DNA of 64,000 nt, from contig CM076148.1 of NCBI GenBank assembly GCA_038025085.1, positions 39,672,871 to 39,736,870 on the forward strand, written 5' to 3'. The translations under genes and the position numbers were made by a program. Of this stretch, positions 34,582 to 46,350 are shown piece after piece. Positions within the stretch are counted from its first letter, which is position 1; each line of letters starts with the position of its first letter. Origin of the DNA: Tetragonia tetragonoides. Lineage: Eukaryota > Streptophyta > Magnoliopsida > Caryophyllales > Aizoaceae. The notes beneath the pieces were generated by a model. It was not told the origin of the DNA. It saw only the letters and a program-made list of their open reading frames with translations, and did not search any database.

Positions 34582-35924
34582 TTAGGGCTCGTTCTTTTCA
34601 ACGAGTAACTAGTAACTGAGAAAATTTGGGCAAAACTGGGAAGTCTAACTGATAATTGGTGAAAACGGGAGAAATTGGGTCAAACTGGTGAAAACTGGGA
34701 GAAACTGAAAATTTTTTATTTTTGATTGTTTTCTTATTAATAAAAATTAAAATAAAAATAATAGTAATAGTATTTTTTTTTGAGAGGAAAATAGAAATTG
34801 CATTAATAATAGGTCATACGGCATCTACAAACGATATCAAATTCAACAATAAACGTATCTAAATATCAGAAAGCATTATAATTGAAAGACTATCATGCAC
34901 TTGAGATTTGACAATTCCGAACGGCTTCCTTTTTTTTCGCTGTTTTCCATATCAGAGCCTCTTTGTGGAAGAGCCTGCCATAGCCTCGATGAATGCACAA
35001 CTCTGACATTGTAGACTGCCTCTTGAAGAATAAGAACCGCACTATCACCGTACGAACTGAAGCCGCAAACTATCAGCTTCATGTTCTACCTTCAATTACG
35101 AACTAATTAAATAGAGACTAAGATGTCCTGTAGCCAAGAATAAAATCCTGCGAGCAGAGGACACCCCACCGTACTCCATAAACCACAAAACTACCAACCC
35201 TTCAAAGATGAAGAGATAATCCTCACAAAAAGAAGTCAAAGTGAACCTCACAAATGGAGTCAAAATGAACCTCACAAAAGGAGTCAAATTAATCTCACGA
35301 TTGGTTTGATCGAAATCTCACCAAAATGAGTGATTAAAACCTCACAATGTAGCGAAATTTATTGACCTAATCAATTAAAAAACCAGATAACAACAAATAT
35401 TGGAAAAATCTAGTAGAAAGAGGGGCTTATCGCTGGTATATGACCAACGACAGCCCCGCTTTCATGCCGTATAATAATAATAGTAATAATAAAACCATTT
35501 AGAATAATAAAATTATAATAATAAAAAAATAATAATATTAGTAATATTAATATTGATAAAATAATAGTAGTATTATTATTAAGTACTATTAATAGTAAGA
35601 ATTATTATAATAATAATAATTTTAATAAAAATATAATAATTATTATTATTATTTAATTATTAAAAATATTATTAATTATTATTATGTTTGATAAATTTAT
35701 GCATATTTTTTGTTTTTATATTTTGATTTAATATATTTTATATTTAATTATTATGTTTAATATGTCAAAATATTAAAACTGGCTAAACTGAGAGAAATTA
35801 GGCAAAATTAGGTCAAACTGGGCAAAGTTGAGGAAAACTATACTCCTATTTTGTAACTGAAAACTGGTGAAAATTAGGAAAAAATAGACAAAACTGAAAA
35901 CCAGTTGAAAAGAACATGCCCTTA
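34582..35924. mobile_element. PIF/Harbinger-like TIR element with TTA duplication, containing a nested retroposon
   Basis: The element 34585-35921 has terminal inverted repeats GGGCTCGTTCTTTTCAAC / GTTGAAAAGAACATGCCC and the target duplication TTA (34582-34584 and 35922-35924), as in the PIF/Harbinger group. Subterminal parts repeat units such as GGCAAAACTGGG and GTGAAAACTGGGAG. The interior is extremely rich in TAA/ATT. About 690 bp of it is a later retroposon insertion. Without that the element would be a MITE of about 640 bp. Confidence 0.82.
34760..35485 (-). mobile_element. Nested retroposon (LINE 3' end-like) with poly-A
   Basis: A T-tract at about 34771-34780, followed by non-AT-rich sequence ending near 35465, looks like a poly-A retroposon on the minus strand. 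Flanks share AATAATAGTAATA on both sides (about 34756-34768 and 35473-35485), a candidate 13-bp target duplication, though the host sequence is low complexity. Inside is a minus-strand ORF (35082-34876) with no recognised domain, and a ~24-bp unit around GTCAAAATGAACCTCACAAA repeated about three times (35225-35290). Confidence 0.55.
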
Positions 35925-37302
35925 AGTACTACTCATAAGACTTGAACCGACCATACCTGATATTGGTATATAAATTATACTTTATTTACTAGTGGATCAA
36001 CCACCTCCTAGGTCACGACCAATTTTATGCAGGTTAATTGTATTATTCTACTCGTATATGCAAAAGTACTATGTTTTGATATTGTTCAATGCACACTATT
36101 ATTAGGGTTGAACGGAAGAACTGAACTAGATGATCGAGTCACTAATAGTCGTCATTTCCCGCTACGATAAACTAATGTACATTACAAAGGAAGGTCAAAA
36201 AAGAATTGATAAACGCAGTAACAAATTGGAGGGACCTATCAATACAATTACTTAATTAAAATATTTAAAAATGACTACTTTGTGAATTGTGATAATATGA
36301 AATCCAAGATCAATGATTGCCTGATGAATTAGAAAGAGGAACCCTATGGTCACCTTTATATGGAGTATTTAATTTACTATTAGCTGATTATCTTCATATC
36401 GGCTGAATCTCAAAAGCAAAAAGTTGTATTTATCGAATGATTATCATGAAACGTTACTAATCCATAGGATATAAGTACTATCATTTCAGATTTGAAAAAT
36501 ATCACACAAGTAGATGTTACATCCTCAGAGTTCAATTTATATTGAGATGGACCTAATAAGTAGTACAAATATGATTTTCTGTATTGAGATGGACCTAATA
36601 AGTAGTACAATTATGGACCGTTTTGGACTATCGCTAAATCACATGTTTTTTTTTTGTAGTGGTTCAACAAAACTAATAAGTCATCATTAATTATACAAGC
36701 CTATAAGGTTCTTGAGCACATGAACAGAACAATGTGCTTAGAAAACTAAGATACACAATTGAGATACAATATAATGGATCAGATATTTGTGATTTTTCCT
36801 GTGTCCAGGGAGTGAGGTTTGTCACTTCAATTTGCTTGTGTTACTTTTTGCCCTTTTATTGCACCAAAACTCCGACAGATACTATTTCTTAGGCCTTAGG
36901 CCTGTTCTTTTCTGAGATGGGATCCTCTAAAGTAAAATGGTGAAGTATTTGGTGTAGTAACTCACAAGAACCAAAAAAAAGAAGGTAAAAAGAATTAATA
37001 TTGGATATTTATTGGAATGGATAAGTAATGTGGCATGATGATATTGGTTCATTGGAGGGGATATTGGAGGCTTTTACTTTAGAGAATCCTCACTCTTCTT
37101 TTCTACGAACTAAAAAAGTGTAGAAATGATTTTTTTTTGGCTTAGAGTTAAATGAAATAGAAAATTAAACTTGTATATGGACAAAACTTACATAAAAAAA
37201 CATATCGCAAAGTAATAATGACACAAAAAGAATACGGCCTTAATACATGATAATATGCTATACACGATTTTAAATAAAGCTACCTAACTAATAACTTAAG
37301 GG
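35925..37302. other. Intergenic; short tandem repeat and MITE-like scraps
   Basis: A 43-bp period duplication at 36539-36612 (TATTGAGATGGACCTAATAA twice). Around 36890-37110, GTTCTTTTCTGAGATGGGAT and an opposite ATCCTCACTCTTCTTTTC with inverted CTCTAAAGTAAA/TTTACTTTAGAG suggest an old MITE, without a clear target duplication. Confidence 0.45.
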
Positions 37303-38750
37303 GGTTGCTAAATGTAAATCGCAAATTACTAAACGCAAATATGTTTTTTTCACAATACCCCTAATAATTTTTTTACCCCTTTCCCTTTCTCCCTCCTTTC
37401 TCTCCGCCAATTCTCCCAGATCTGCTAGCCGTCCATTGTCTTGGATTAATTTATCTCACAACAACCATCCTTAATTGGTTCAATATTTTTGTATTAGGGG
37501 CTTAATGGCATCTCTTGATTACTGAAAGCACCAGGTGTGGTTACACATAAAATGCGAAGACGAGAGAGATCATAAGGACGAGGATGCCGGCGAAAGGTGG
37601 GGCGGGGGATGTCAGCAAGGCGGGTGGGGTTACAACAACGCCAGTGGGGGGTCGGGGCTTATCAACCACCAGTCCACCCTCCACCACCTTTTTCTCTATT
37701 TGTGCCGTCGCCCCACTTGGTAAATTGACCCCATGACTCCCAGTCAGGGTTCCTTCCTTGGCAATATGGCATAACTCAATTGCCGCCACTAAGCCATATA
37801 ACAACAAAATAGACACCCATAATTCCTAATCCATGAATAATTAAAAAAATAGTGTTCTGAGTTACATCATTAATTTCATCAAAATAATGCCTCAATCAAA
37901 TATATCATCTATGGTAACTAGAGGTGGCAATCGGGCGGATCGGGTCGGGTTTGGGTCGGGTCTTTTCGATTTCGTGTCATTACGGGTTCGGGTAATATCG
38001 GGTCAGAAGAGTAATCGGGTCGGGTTGGGTCGAGTCGGCCAGATTGATTCGGGTTTATGCTGATGTCGGATTATGGGTCAACTCGGGTCGGGTTAGTTCG
38101 GATTTCGGTTAAGTCGAATTCGGGTTAGTTCAGATTTTGGGTCATTTCAGGTCAAATTTAATTCATGTTTCAGAGTATATAAAGTCGAAAATAATATGAA
38201 AAACACAATTTTATATGAAAATTTTCAATAATATGGACTACATGTGTGTTTAGTTAGTGTTTTTTCAATCATTTTGAATATAATATCATTATAAGTCGCA
38301 TATTTTCGGGTTTCGGGGTAGAGTCGGTTCGGGTTCATCTCGGTTTCGGGCAACTTCGGGTCTGGTGTTGTCGGTTTCGGGTCAATTCGGAGAACGGGTG
38401 TTGTCGGGTGTCGGGTTGGACCAGGTCGGGTCGGGTCGGGTCGATTTCAGATAATGATAATTGATGCATTTTCGGGTGTCGGGCGGATCTGATATCGGAC
38501 GGATCGAGTCGGTTATCTCGGGTCGGGTCGGGTTTTGCCAGCTCTAATGGTAACAGGTAACTCGATGAATAGAGTCAAAGACGGCAGAGAGACTTGAGAG
38601 GAAATAGACTAGGGGAAGGCAGTTGCTGTTTCAAATAAAAAGGACATTTTAGGAAAAATTGTGATAAAAATATTTACGTTTAGTAATTTCGAATTTATTT
38701 TAAGCAATTCTGTAACTTAATAATCAAAATTTTAAGAACACCCGTACGTA
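37303..38750. mobile_element. Candidate TIR element carrying a coding-like fragment, interrupted by a hAT MITE
   Basis: AAATTACTAAACGCAAATAT (about 37327) and, inverted, AAATATTTACGTTTAGTAAT (about 38668) lie in diverged inverted arms of about 50 bp. Between them, outside the nested MITE (37919-38546), is GC-richer sequence with a minus-strand ORF (37816-37541, MSILLLYGLVAAIELC..., proline- and valine-rich, about 91 codons). The ORF has a hydrophobic start but no domain I recognise. No target duplication is clear, so the class is open; a MULE-like gene-carrying element is one option. Confidence 0.4.
37911..38554. mobile_element. hAT-type MITE, 628 bp, with 8-bp target duplication
   Basis: The element 37919-38546 starts TAGAGGTGGCAA and ends TTGCCAGCTCTA. 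It is flanked by the perfect 8-bp duplication ATGGTAAC (37911-37918 and 38547-38554). Both ends are crowded with GGGTCGGGT-type units. Non-coding. Confidence 0.93.
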
Positions 38751-39075
38751 TTCACCAATAACAACTTTTTTTTTTTTGCTAGTCACAATAATTATTTATT
38801 TGCGTTGATTTGTACCTCAAAGGGCGGACACCTGGCCAAAAAAAATTATATTGATAGTGCCATGAAGCACCTGTGCATCAGTGCATTATGGGACAGATAT
38901 ATATTGATATACATAAACAAAAACCTAGTTCAGGTGAAAACAGAAGCTACTCCACTCCTCTCCACAGCCCACAGTATATATTACATACAAAAAATTTAAT
39001 TTCCCACCTCTCAGCACCTTCAATAATTCTCCCAAAACTATTCACATTGTCATCTGCTCCTTAAAATCTCTCCCA
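38555..39075. other. Intergenic upstream of TCP gene
   Basis: Right arm of the candidate TIR element up to about 38750, then AT-rich sequence. Presumed promoter of the TCP gene; no element can be named. Confidence 0.4.
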
Positions 39076-39331
39076 CTCTCTCTCTCTCTCTCTCTCTCTC
39101 TGCTCCCCCCACATATTCAGTTCATCATCACATCACTCTCCAGTCTCCTCCTTCCTCTCCTCTCTAGAAAAACAATATCCAGTTTTTTTTTTTTTTAAAA
39201 AAAGACCCACCAGCTAGCCCCCCCTCCCATCCAATTTAGGGTCTACAAACTTCCCCCACAACACCTCCATTTTTAATTTTATTTTTTCAAATATAACATC
39301 TTAATTGTACAATAACTACATAAAAAAAACC
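39076..39331 (+). promoter_or_regulatory. Probable 5' leader of the TCP gene with a CT microsatellite
   Basis: A pyrimidine-rich tract with (CT) repeated about a dozen times (39076-39101), typical of plant 5' untranslated leaders, precedes the ATG at 39332 (context AACCATGG). The transcription start itself is not identifiable. Confidence 0.45.
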
Positions 39332-40472
39332 ATGGATGATCACCAATTCCAAAATTCACCTTCCTCATCATCTTTTCCCTTACACCTCTTAACAAAACCC
39401 AACAAACTCGAACCCGCTACAACAACAGACCCTACAACTCTACCTGAACCTGATGACCCGTCAAGTCCGCCTTCTAAGAAGCCTGCCCCAAAGCGGGCTT
39501 CAACAAAGGACCGCCACACAAAAGTGGACGGCGGGGTCGTCGAATCCGGATGCCGGCCCAATGTGCGGCCCGGGTCTTTCAACTGACCCGGGAGCTCGGC
39601 CACCGGTCCGACGGCGAAACAATCGAGTGGCTCCTCCAACAAGCCGAGCCATCCGTCATTGCCGCCACCGGGACCGGGACCATCCCGGCTAACTTCACTT
39701 CCCTTTCTCTCTCTCTTCGCCGGTCTGGGTCCACCGTCTCCGCTGGGCCTCACACTAGAGCCCTTGGTCTTGGTACGTCGTCGTATGGGGGTTTTAATAT
39801 TAATGGTGCTAATAATTATAACAACTGTTATAATTATGTTAACGTTAGTAATCATCATCAACAACCGAGTTTAATGAGCTTTTCAAATATGATGATGTTG
39901 AGTGATTCTAGCCGTCGAATTATGTTTGGTGGTGGTAATGGTAATGGTAATGGTAATGGTGGGGGTGGGGATTATCCTCTACACCCTCGTCCACGATGCT
40001 AATCTGCACCCTAGTGGAGATTACGACACGTGTACCGGTAAAACGCGGGCCCACTGAGAGTGACGAGGAAAATGATGATGACGGTGATGATGACGTCAGA
40101 GTCGGGTCGGGTCATGGACCCGGACCCGGACCCGGACCCGCTAGTAGTAATACAATGTGGACTACTTCTAGTCATAGTACTACTAGTGGTAGTGGTAGTG
40201 GTAGTGGTAGTGGTGGTGGTACAATGGCTAGTGGGTTACATAATTTTATGAATTTTGGGGCTCCAATGGCTTTTCTTTCGGGTCAACCCGTTGTGGGGCA
40301 TACGGGTGGTGGCGGTACCGGTGGCGGATTTGATGGGCAATATGGGATGATCACGGCGTTAAATAATGGGTTGAGGACGACGGTTGCTATGCTTGGTACA
40401 ATCGGATCTCATCATCATCAATTAAACGGGTCCAACAATAATGTGGATCATGGAAGTCATGGTTCTAGCTAG
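39332..40472 (+). CDS. Class I TCP transcription factor, frameshifted in this assembly
   Basis: The ATG at 39332 (good context, CCATGG) starts [14 protein letters not shown] and leads into [16 protein letters not shown], the start of the TCP basic region. At 39532 one base is missing: the frame shifts and the domain continues as [20 protein letters not shown], then [20 protein letters not shown], the bHLH-like part. The compact basic region marks class I (PCF). The second frame stops at 40000-40002. The protein resumes in another frame (about 39996-40472) with [12 protein letters not shown], an acidic stretch, Gly/Ser-rich repeats, [20 protein letters not shown] and a His/Asn-rich tail. TCPs are nuclear DNA-binding regulators of cell growth. 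Apart from these shifts the gene is well preserved and appears intronless, so sequence error or recent loss are both possible. Confidence 0.88.
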
Positions 40473-42541
40473 CTACCTATTACTAGTGTTATGTACTCCT
40501 ATTGAACCACTCGTTGTGGCGTTGATGTAAGTTTTCGGATTGGATTATATATTGAAAAATCTAGGATTTGAGTATGTAAAATGTAATGTATCTATGTGAA
40601 TCTTATTTGCAAGATGGGATGATTTTCCGAGTTAATTAAGTAAAACGGTGAACAATTTTCAATTAATAATAGTAATGTAAAATTAAAGATTTGTTCTAAG
40701 TGTAGTATATATATGCATTTACAAACTTGTGAACTTAGGGATCCTTTGAGTGCTAGTTATCAGAAATCAAGAACAAATCTGTTTGGTCCAATTTCTACCT
40801 CTATTTTAAGTTTCGTTTTCTTCCTCACTCCCCTTTCCCATGAGTTTTTCTTTGTGAAAAATTGAAATGGGGTTAGAAATTGAAACTCAAATTTTAAACT
40901 TTATAAGGTTAGTTGTTTAATTTTTTTGTGAGAAACGACGAAAGAGTCTTGGAGATGGGAAGAAAGGAAAGATTCGACAAGGAGAAACTCAAAATCTAAG
41001 AAATTAGGCCAAACGGGTAAGTTGATGTAACGACATTTTTAAAGTTTTAATATCTGAATTAGGTACTAAATAGAGAGTTAGGATCCTTTCCATTTTCTTA
41101 AAGAAATGTAGTGTATAGGTCTTCATTCTAAAAGAAATGTAAGCCTCCATTTTCTAAATGGATGGTGAGATATTCTTCTAACTACTTTTTGTATTAAATA
41201 AATTCAAAAAGATAAATAGAGATAAAGAGATCTAGCCTTTTATTAAGGAAATAAAGAGAAAAAAAATGGAGACGATTCCAACTCCAAACATGCGCTGTCA
41301 TTTGATCAAGGCATCCTCTCAGCTATGTGCCTATATTGCTGGCATTGCTAAGTTTTGGTTTTTAATACATGAAAACCATGTGTTTTGTAGTAAATTGTTG
41401 TTGGGGAAAGGAGCAAACAATAGACTATGGTCGAATGGAAAAGATCAACATAGTGAAATCATCAATAGACGGAACACAGAATTTAAGAATAGATTAAAGA
41501 CAGAATTAGATACTACTTACCAAAGTAACATCCTATGATGAATCAAGAAAAGTAACATATAAAAATATAATTAAGTATTAAATGCGATTATGTCAGCTCA
41601 TTTGAAAAGAACACACTTTCTCATTAGCGTTAACTTGAATAAAATAAAATCCACGTATTATAATAATCTACTAATTAGCCTAATTAAGCAAGTCACTAGT
41701 CATGTTTTAAGGCCGTGTTCTTTTCTACTATCTGGATACCGGCTTAGATTACTTGAGTCGAGTGCGTGGCGGTACACATTTCTTTCTTACATATTACAAT
41801 AGTTCATTTTAGTAGTGTTCAATTAAGTTATGTTCAATTCAATTCTGCTTAGACCATTCAGTAAAATACATGAAAAAGATCGAACACACAGATCGATTAC
41901 AAATTCCTTTTTATTTTCTTAATATTTAGGTACTCCACTATTTCTTCAACCCGAAAAGGTTCGACCTGCTAATGACCCGACCTACTACCCGACCCGAGTG
42001 CCGAAATTTGTGAACCAATAATTGTGTTTGACCCTAAACCCAACCTGAACCCTACCTACTAAAGATACGACATGACCGACCTAATCTTCTGATAACCCGC
42101 AAAGTGGTACCTGAAATAACTCAGTCTAATCCGCCCGTTTGCCAGGTTTAGTACTAACTATACTAGCTAGTAGCTAGGTAGGAGCTTTAAATTTCATAGT
42201 GACGAAAAAGATGTCAATGTCACACGCACATACATGCACATGTAAACTAGTGGAATCCTGCAAAAAAACAGGGACCAAGGTACTGGACTAGTAGTGATCA
42301 GGCCAGGTGAGGGATTCAATGTCATGTATATATTGCTTTCCATTTTGATTGTCTGCATATCTCCACCCGTGCACCTGAATTATGATGTTCATGATACCAC
42401 AAGCCTTGACTTGACAAGATGCATGCATATTCAGCTCAGAGAGACAACAGAGTAAAAGATAAAGATGAAAAAGAGAGAGACAGATAATTGATTAAAGTAT
42501 AAATCAATTCAACCACACTTTGTTTTGGTTTTTTTAGTTTA
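40473..42541. other. Intergenic with MITE remnants
   Basis: A candidate ~240-bp MITE at 40783-41022 has arms CTGTTTGGTCCAATTTCTACC-like and its inverse ending GGCCAAACGGG. At 41950-42150 lies a remnant rich in CCCGACC units ending CGTTTGCCAGGTTTA, resembling the hAT MITEs here. An ORF at 41266-41538 (90 codons) has no recognised domain. Confidence 0.45.
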
Positions 42542-43128
42542 ACCACATGTAGAGATGAACCTGGACACGGAATGACCGAGCACGCTTTTTACACACACGA
42601 GTACGGGCATGAATGATCGGGTCTGAGCCTAGATTTTGAAAAGAAAGCACGGTGGAGCACGACAATTTTTTTTAATATTATTTGAAAAAGCATGGGCACG
42701 ACATGTACGACAAGACACAAGCATGGGCACATGCACGATCTAGACCTACCTTTTGAAAGAGAAGGCACGACACGACAACTATAAGCACGAGACGACACAA
42801 AATTGTTACAAAACACGAAGGCGCGGTACGAGTATGGCACGAAGCCATCTTTAACCACATGTTCACCCAATTAAGCCCTTTGGGTAAGGCTAATCTTGTT
42901 TTCATGGGATCGGTCCACGAAGAGGTAAAGTGCTCCTACTAAAATACTAAATAGTTTCTCCTTCACAAGATTTGAACTCGACCTTACCTAATGAATAAGA
43001 GTGTCGAACCACTTAAATCAACCACTTATTGTATTCAGCTCAGAGCCAGACAACAGAGAAAGATAAAGAGGAAAAAGAGTGAGTGATAATTGATTAAAGT
43101 ATATATAAATCAATTCAACCACACATTT
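42431..43128. repeat. Local direct duplication of about 95 bp flanking a MITE
   Basis: 42424-42525 and 43034-43130 share the order TTCAGCTCAGAG...GACAACAGAG...AAAGAT..GATAATTGATTAAAGTATA...AATCAATTCAACCACAC, with small differences. The hAT MITE 42550-42853 sits between the copies. Confidence 0.75.
42542..42861. mobile_element. hAT-type MITE, 304 bp, with 8-bp target duplication
   Basis: The element 42550-42853 has diverged terminal repeats (starts TAGAGATG, ends CATCTTTA). It is flanked by the 8-bp duplication ACCACATG (42542-42549 and 42854-42861). The interior is rich in GCACGA/GGGCACG units. Non-coding. Confidence 0.85.
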
Positions 43129-43440
43129 GTAACAGATCAAAGTTATAGTACTCTTATCATATACTCGTGTATATATACTGAGTATATGATGCAGAAAAAA
43201 TATATAATATGCCACACAATATTGCACACATAAGTCTCAGCCTTTCAGGTGTATGAGTGTGTGGCGTTTGATCAGTTTCAGGTGCTGTTGTGAGACTGAT
43301 GCTCATAGAATGTGTCCCCCACTATTACTACTTGCTTCTTATAATGGCTATTGCCTTAAACCGCTGTACATTGTCTGACCACCTGAAACGCTGATTCCTC
43401 CACTATCTCGTCTAAGTTTTTGCTTCATTCATCATAGCAT

Positions 43441-45441
43441 ACCACTTTAAAGATTATTATTGAATGCACTTGCATTGGTGGTCTTTTACGTCATTTATTA
43501 CCAAACCAAATTGTACATTTCTATATTTGTATCCTATGGTTTTTATGGAAGTTACTATTGCCACAATAGTTGGTAAGTCTCTTGGTCGACCATGATTGGT
43601 TAGATTCATAAATCATATCGATAACAATGCAAATTGAGTTTTTTTTTCCACTTATTCAATAATAATTTCAGTTTAGTTTGATTTAGTGTTGTTTAGTTCA
43701 ATTCACTTTAATCCAGTTTCTTTATTTATATTTTCTCTAAACATATTACTATTAAGTTCAATTCAATTTAGTGGAGTTCATTTCGATTAAGTTTTGAAGT
43801 GAAAAAGATCGAACCCACTCTCAATGTGTGAAAAAGTTTATTTACCGTTTACAATTAGGTACTTTGTGGAAACTAATAATATAAACACATCTGACTCCCT
43901 TAACAAGTGGGCTACATATAACGAGTGAGTTTATAGTTAGGAATTTTTGGTGCTAAGCTAGTATTGTGCAAGTTTTTAACTGAACTGATCTTGTAGCTAT
44001 GGTGTGTTATTTTCAGGTGAACTTACAATAAGTTGAGCAAAATTGAACTTATTATAGGGTGCTATTGATATATGTGCGAGGAAATTTGTTGTAGGATTGA
44101 ATTGAACTGAACTTGCTTGAAAGAACACATCCAACACATCCTTCCCCGTCAGTTTTTCGCCCACTTTAGATAAGATGTCTAGTCAAGTTCTAGAACATAT
44201 TTTTTCTCAAACATATTACAACCAATGAGTTTATAACAATGATGTTAAAGTAAGTTCAGATAAGTTCACTAAAAAAACATTGCAAGAAGTTACAATTTGT
44301 AGCTTATCCTTCTCCTCCTCCTTCCACTCATTCCAACTTTGAAGTTACTCTGCAAGAATCATCCCAACAAGATTATAGTGCCCGTTTGGCCTATTACCTT
44401 ATTCCAACTTCTACTTTTCCTCCTATATTTGTTCTTACTCACCCCATTTTCATTTACTTTTCCCTCCACCAGTACCACTTTTAAGATTATTATTGAATGC
44501 ACTTGCATTGATCTTTTGCGTCATTTATTATTACCAAACCAATTTGTACATTTCTATATTTGTATCCTATGGTTTTATGGAAGTTACTATTGCCACAATA
44601 GTTTGGTAAGTCGATCTCTTGGTCGACGATGATTGGTTAGATTCATAAATCATATTGATAATAAATTGAGTACGCGTTATTTTTCACTTATTTAATAATT
44701 ATTTCAGTTTAGTTTGGTTTAGTGAAGTTCAGTTCACTTCACTTTAATCCAGTTCAGTAATTTCTGTTTTTTCTCTAAGCATATTACTATTCAGTTCAAT
44801 TCAATTTAGTGGAGTTCATTTCGATTAAGTTAAGTGAAGTGAAAAACATCAAACCCACCCTCAATGTGTAAAAAGGTTTACCGTTTACAATTAGATATTT
44901 TGTGGGAACTAATAATATAAACACATATGACGCCATTAACAAGTGGGCTACATATAATGTGTGTGGGTTTACAATTAGGTATTTTTGGTGCTAAGCTAGT
45001 ACTGGTTCAAGTATTTAACTGAACTAATCTTGTAGTTATGGTGTGCGATTTTCAATTGAACTTACAATAAGTTTTGCAAAACTGAACTTATTATATCGTG
45101 CTATTGATATGTGTGCGAGGAAATTTGCTGTAGGATGATTGAATTGAATTGAACTTGAAAGAACACATCCAACACATTTTTTTCCCGTAAGTTTTTGGCT
45201 CACTTTGGGTAAGCTGTCTAGTCCAGTTCTATAACATATATTTTTTTCTCAAATATATTACCGTCGATGAGTTTATAACAATGATGTTTAAGTAAGGTCA
45301 GATAAGTTCACTAAAAAAAACACTGCAAGAATCATCCCAACAAGATTATGATGTCTGTTTGGCCTACCTTATTTCAACTTCTACTTTTCCTTCCATGTTT
45401 GCTCTTACTCACCCCATTTTCATTTATTTTCCCTCCACCAC
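43441..45441. repeat. Tandem direct duplication, two units of about 1 kb
   Basis: Unit A (43441-44473) and unit B (44474-45441) share their whole order of landmarks: AGATTATTATTGAATGCACT, TTTGTATCCTATGGTTTT, GATTGGTTAGATTCATAAAT, a TTCAGTTCA-rich stretch, AACTTATTATA and finally CAAGAATCATCCCAACAAGA. They differ by scattered substitutions and small indels. Unit A ends within the left arm of a MITE that is complete only after unit B. No gene is seen in either unit. Confidence 0.88.
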
Positions 45442-45650
45442 CAACTTCTTAAAAATTGAAATATAGCTATAATAATTGGACTAGCAGTAGAAGTTACAAT
45501 TTGTAATTTCTCCTTCCACTTCTAGTTTTATCGCAACTTCTAAAGGTTAATGGTAGAGGAGAGAGTACGTGGATGAATATTGGGTGGGCAAGTAGGTGTG
45601 GGAGAAGAAGTTGAAATTTACGGATCGGAATTAGGCCAAACGGACCTATA
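45350..45650. mobile_element. Candidate MITE with CCGTTTGGCC-type ends
   Basis: TGTCTGTTTGGCCTACCTTA near 45355 is matched in inverse by GAATTAGGCCAAACGGACC near 45637. Internal arms contain AACTTCTACTTTTCC and its inverse-like counterpart. The same left arm occurs near 44380, at the end of duplicated unit A. The target duplication is unclear. Confidence 0.5.
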
Positions 45651-46039
45651 TGAGAATCAAATTACCAGTTACTGATGTACAATTTTATCTGAACACATGA
45701 ATATCCAAGATATCATTTCCTCGCCTGAATGATAATTTACTGAAGTTCATAATTACCTCCTTCAGTACTTTGTTGTGGGCATGCAGTAGTGCAGTACTAT
45801 TTTATACGTGTGCCCTTATTGCGACAACCAACCATGGCCAGGTGATAATGCCATCAAGATAAGCTTGTCGTTGTATGTAATCCAGTTTAGTTGGTAGTTC
45901 TTCCCATGCTTTCTACTAATCATGGGCCAATACTGTTCTCAAGAAGTTTCGGCCCATCTTCTAACAGTGGGAACAAATATTATTTTGGGTCCGACAACAT
46001 TTTATTACTTATTGATACTTATTCATCCGGTTGTATTTC

Positions 46040-46350
46040 TTTTAACAGTGAAAATTAGTAGCAAGACTTTTACTTAATTAGTGAGAATCAGTGGCAAGAC
46101 CTTACTGACTCAGTGAGAATCATGGCAATACCTTACTCAATCAGTGGTAGGACCCACATTCCTACTCACAGAATAAGTGGGAGGACCTTCCTGAATTAGT
46201 GGAAATCAGTGGAATAACCTTATCGAATCAGTAGAAATCAGTGGAATAACCTTGTCGAATCAGTGAAAATCAGTGACAAAACCTTACTGAATCAGTAGAA
46301 ATCAGTGACATAACCTTATTTAATTAGTGAAAATCAGTGAAAATAAGTGG
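46040..46350. repeat. Diverged minisatellite around AATCAGTGGAAATCAGTGG
   Basis: Eight or so diverged units of about 30-40 bp built on ACCTTACTGAATCAGTG and GAAATCAGTG, on the plus strand. Nothing coding. The rest of 45651-46960 shows no gene. Confidence 0.7.

Noticed and set aside
36890..37110. MITE with GTTCTTTTC ends
   Set aside because: The inverted arms are short and interrupted and no target duplication is clear, so it is mentioned only as a scrap.
39340..39864. 174-codon minus-strand ORF over the TCP gene
   Set aside because: Antisense shadow of GC-rich TCP coding sequence; no domain.
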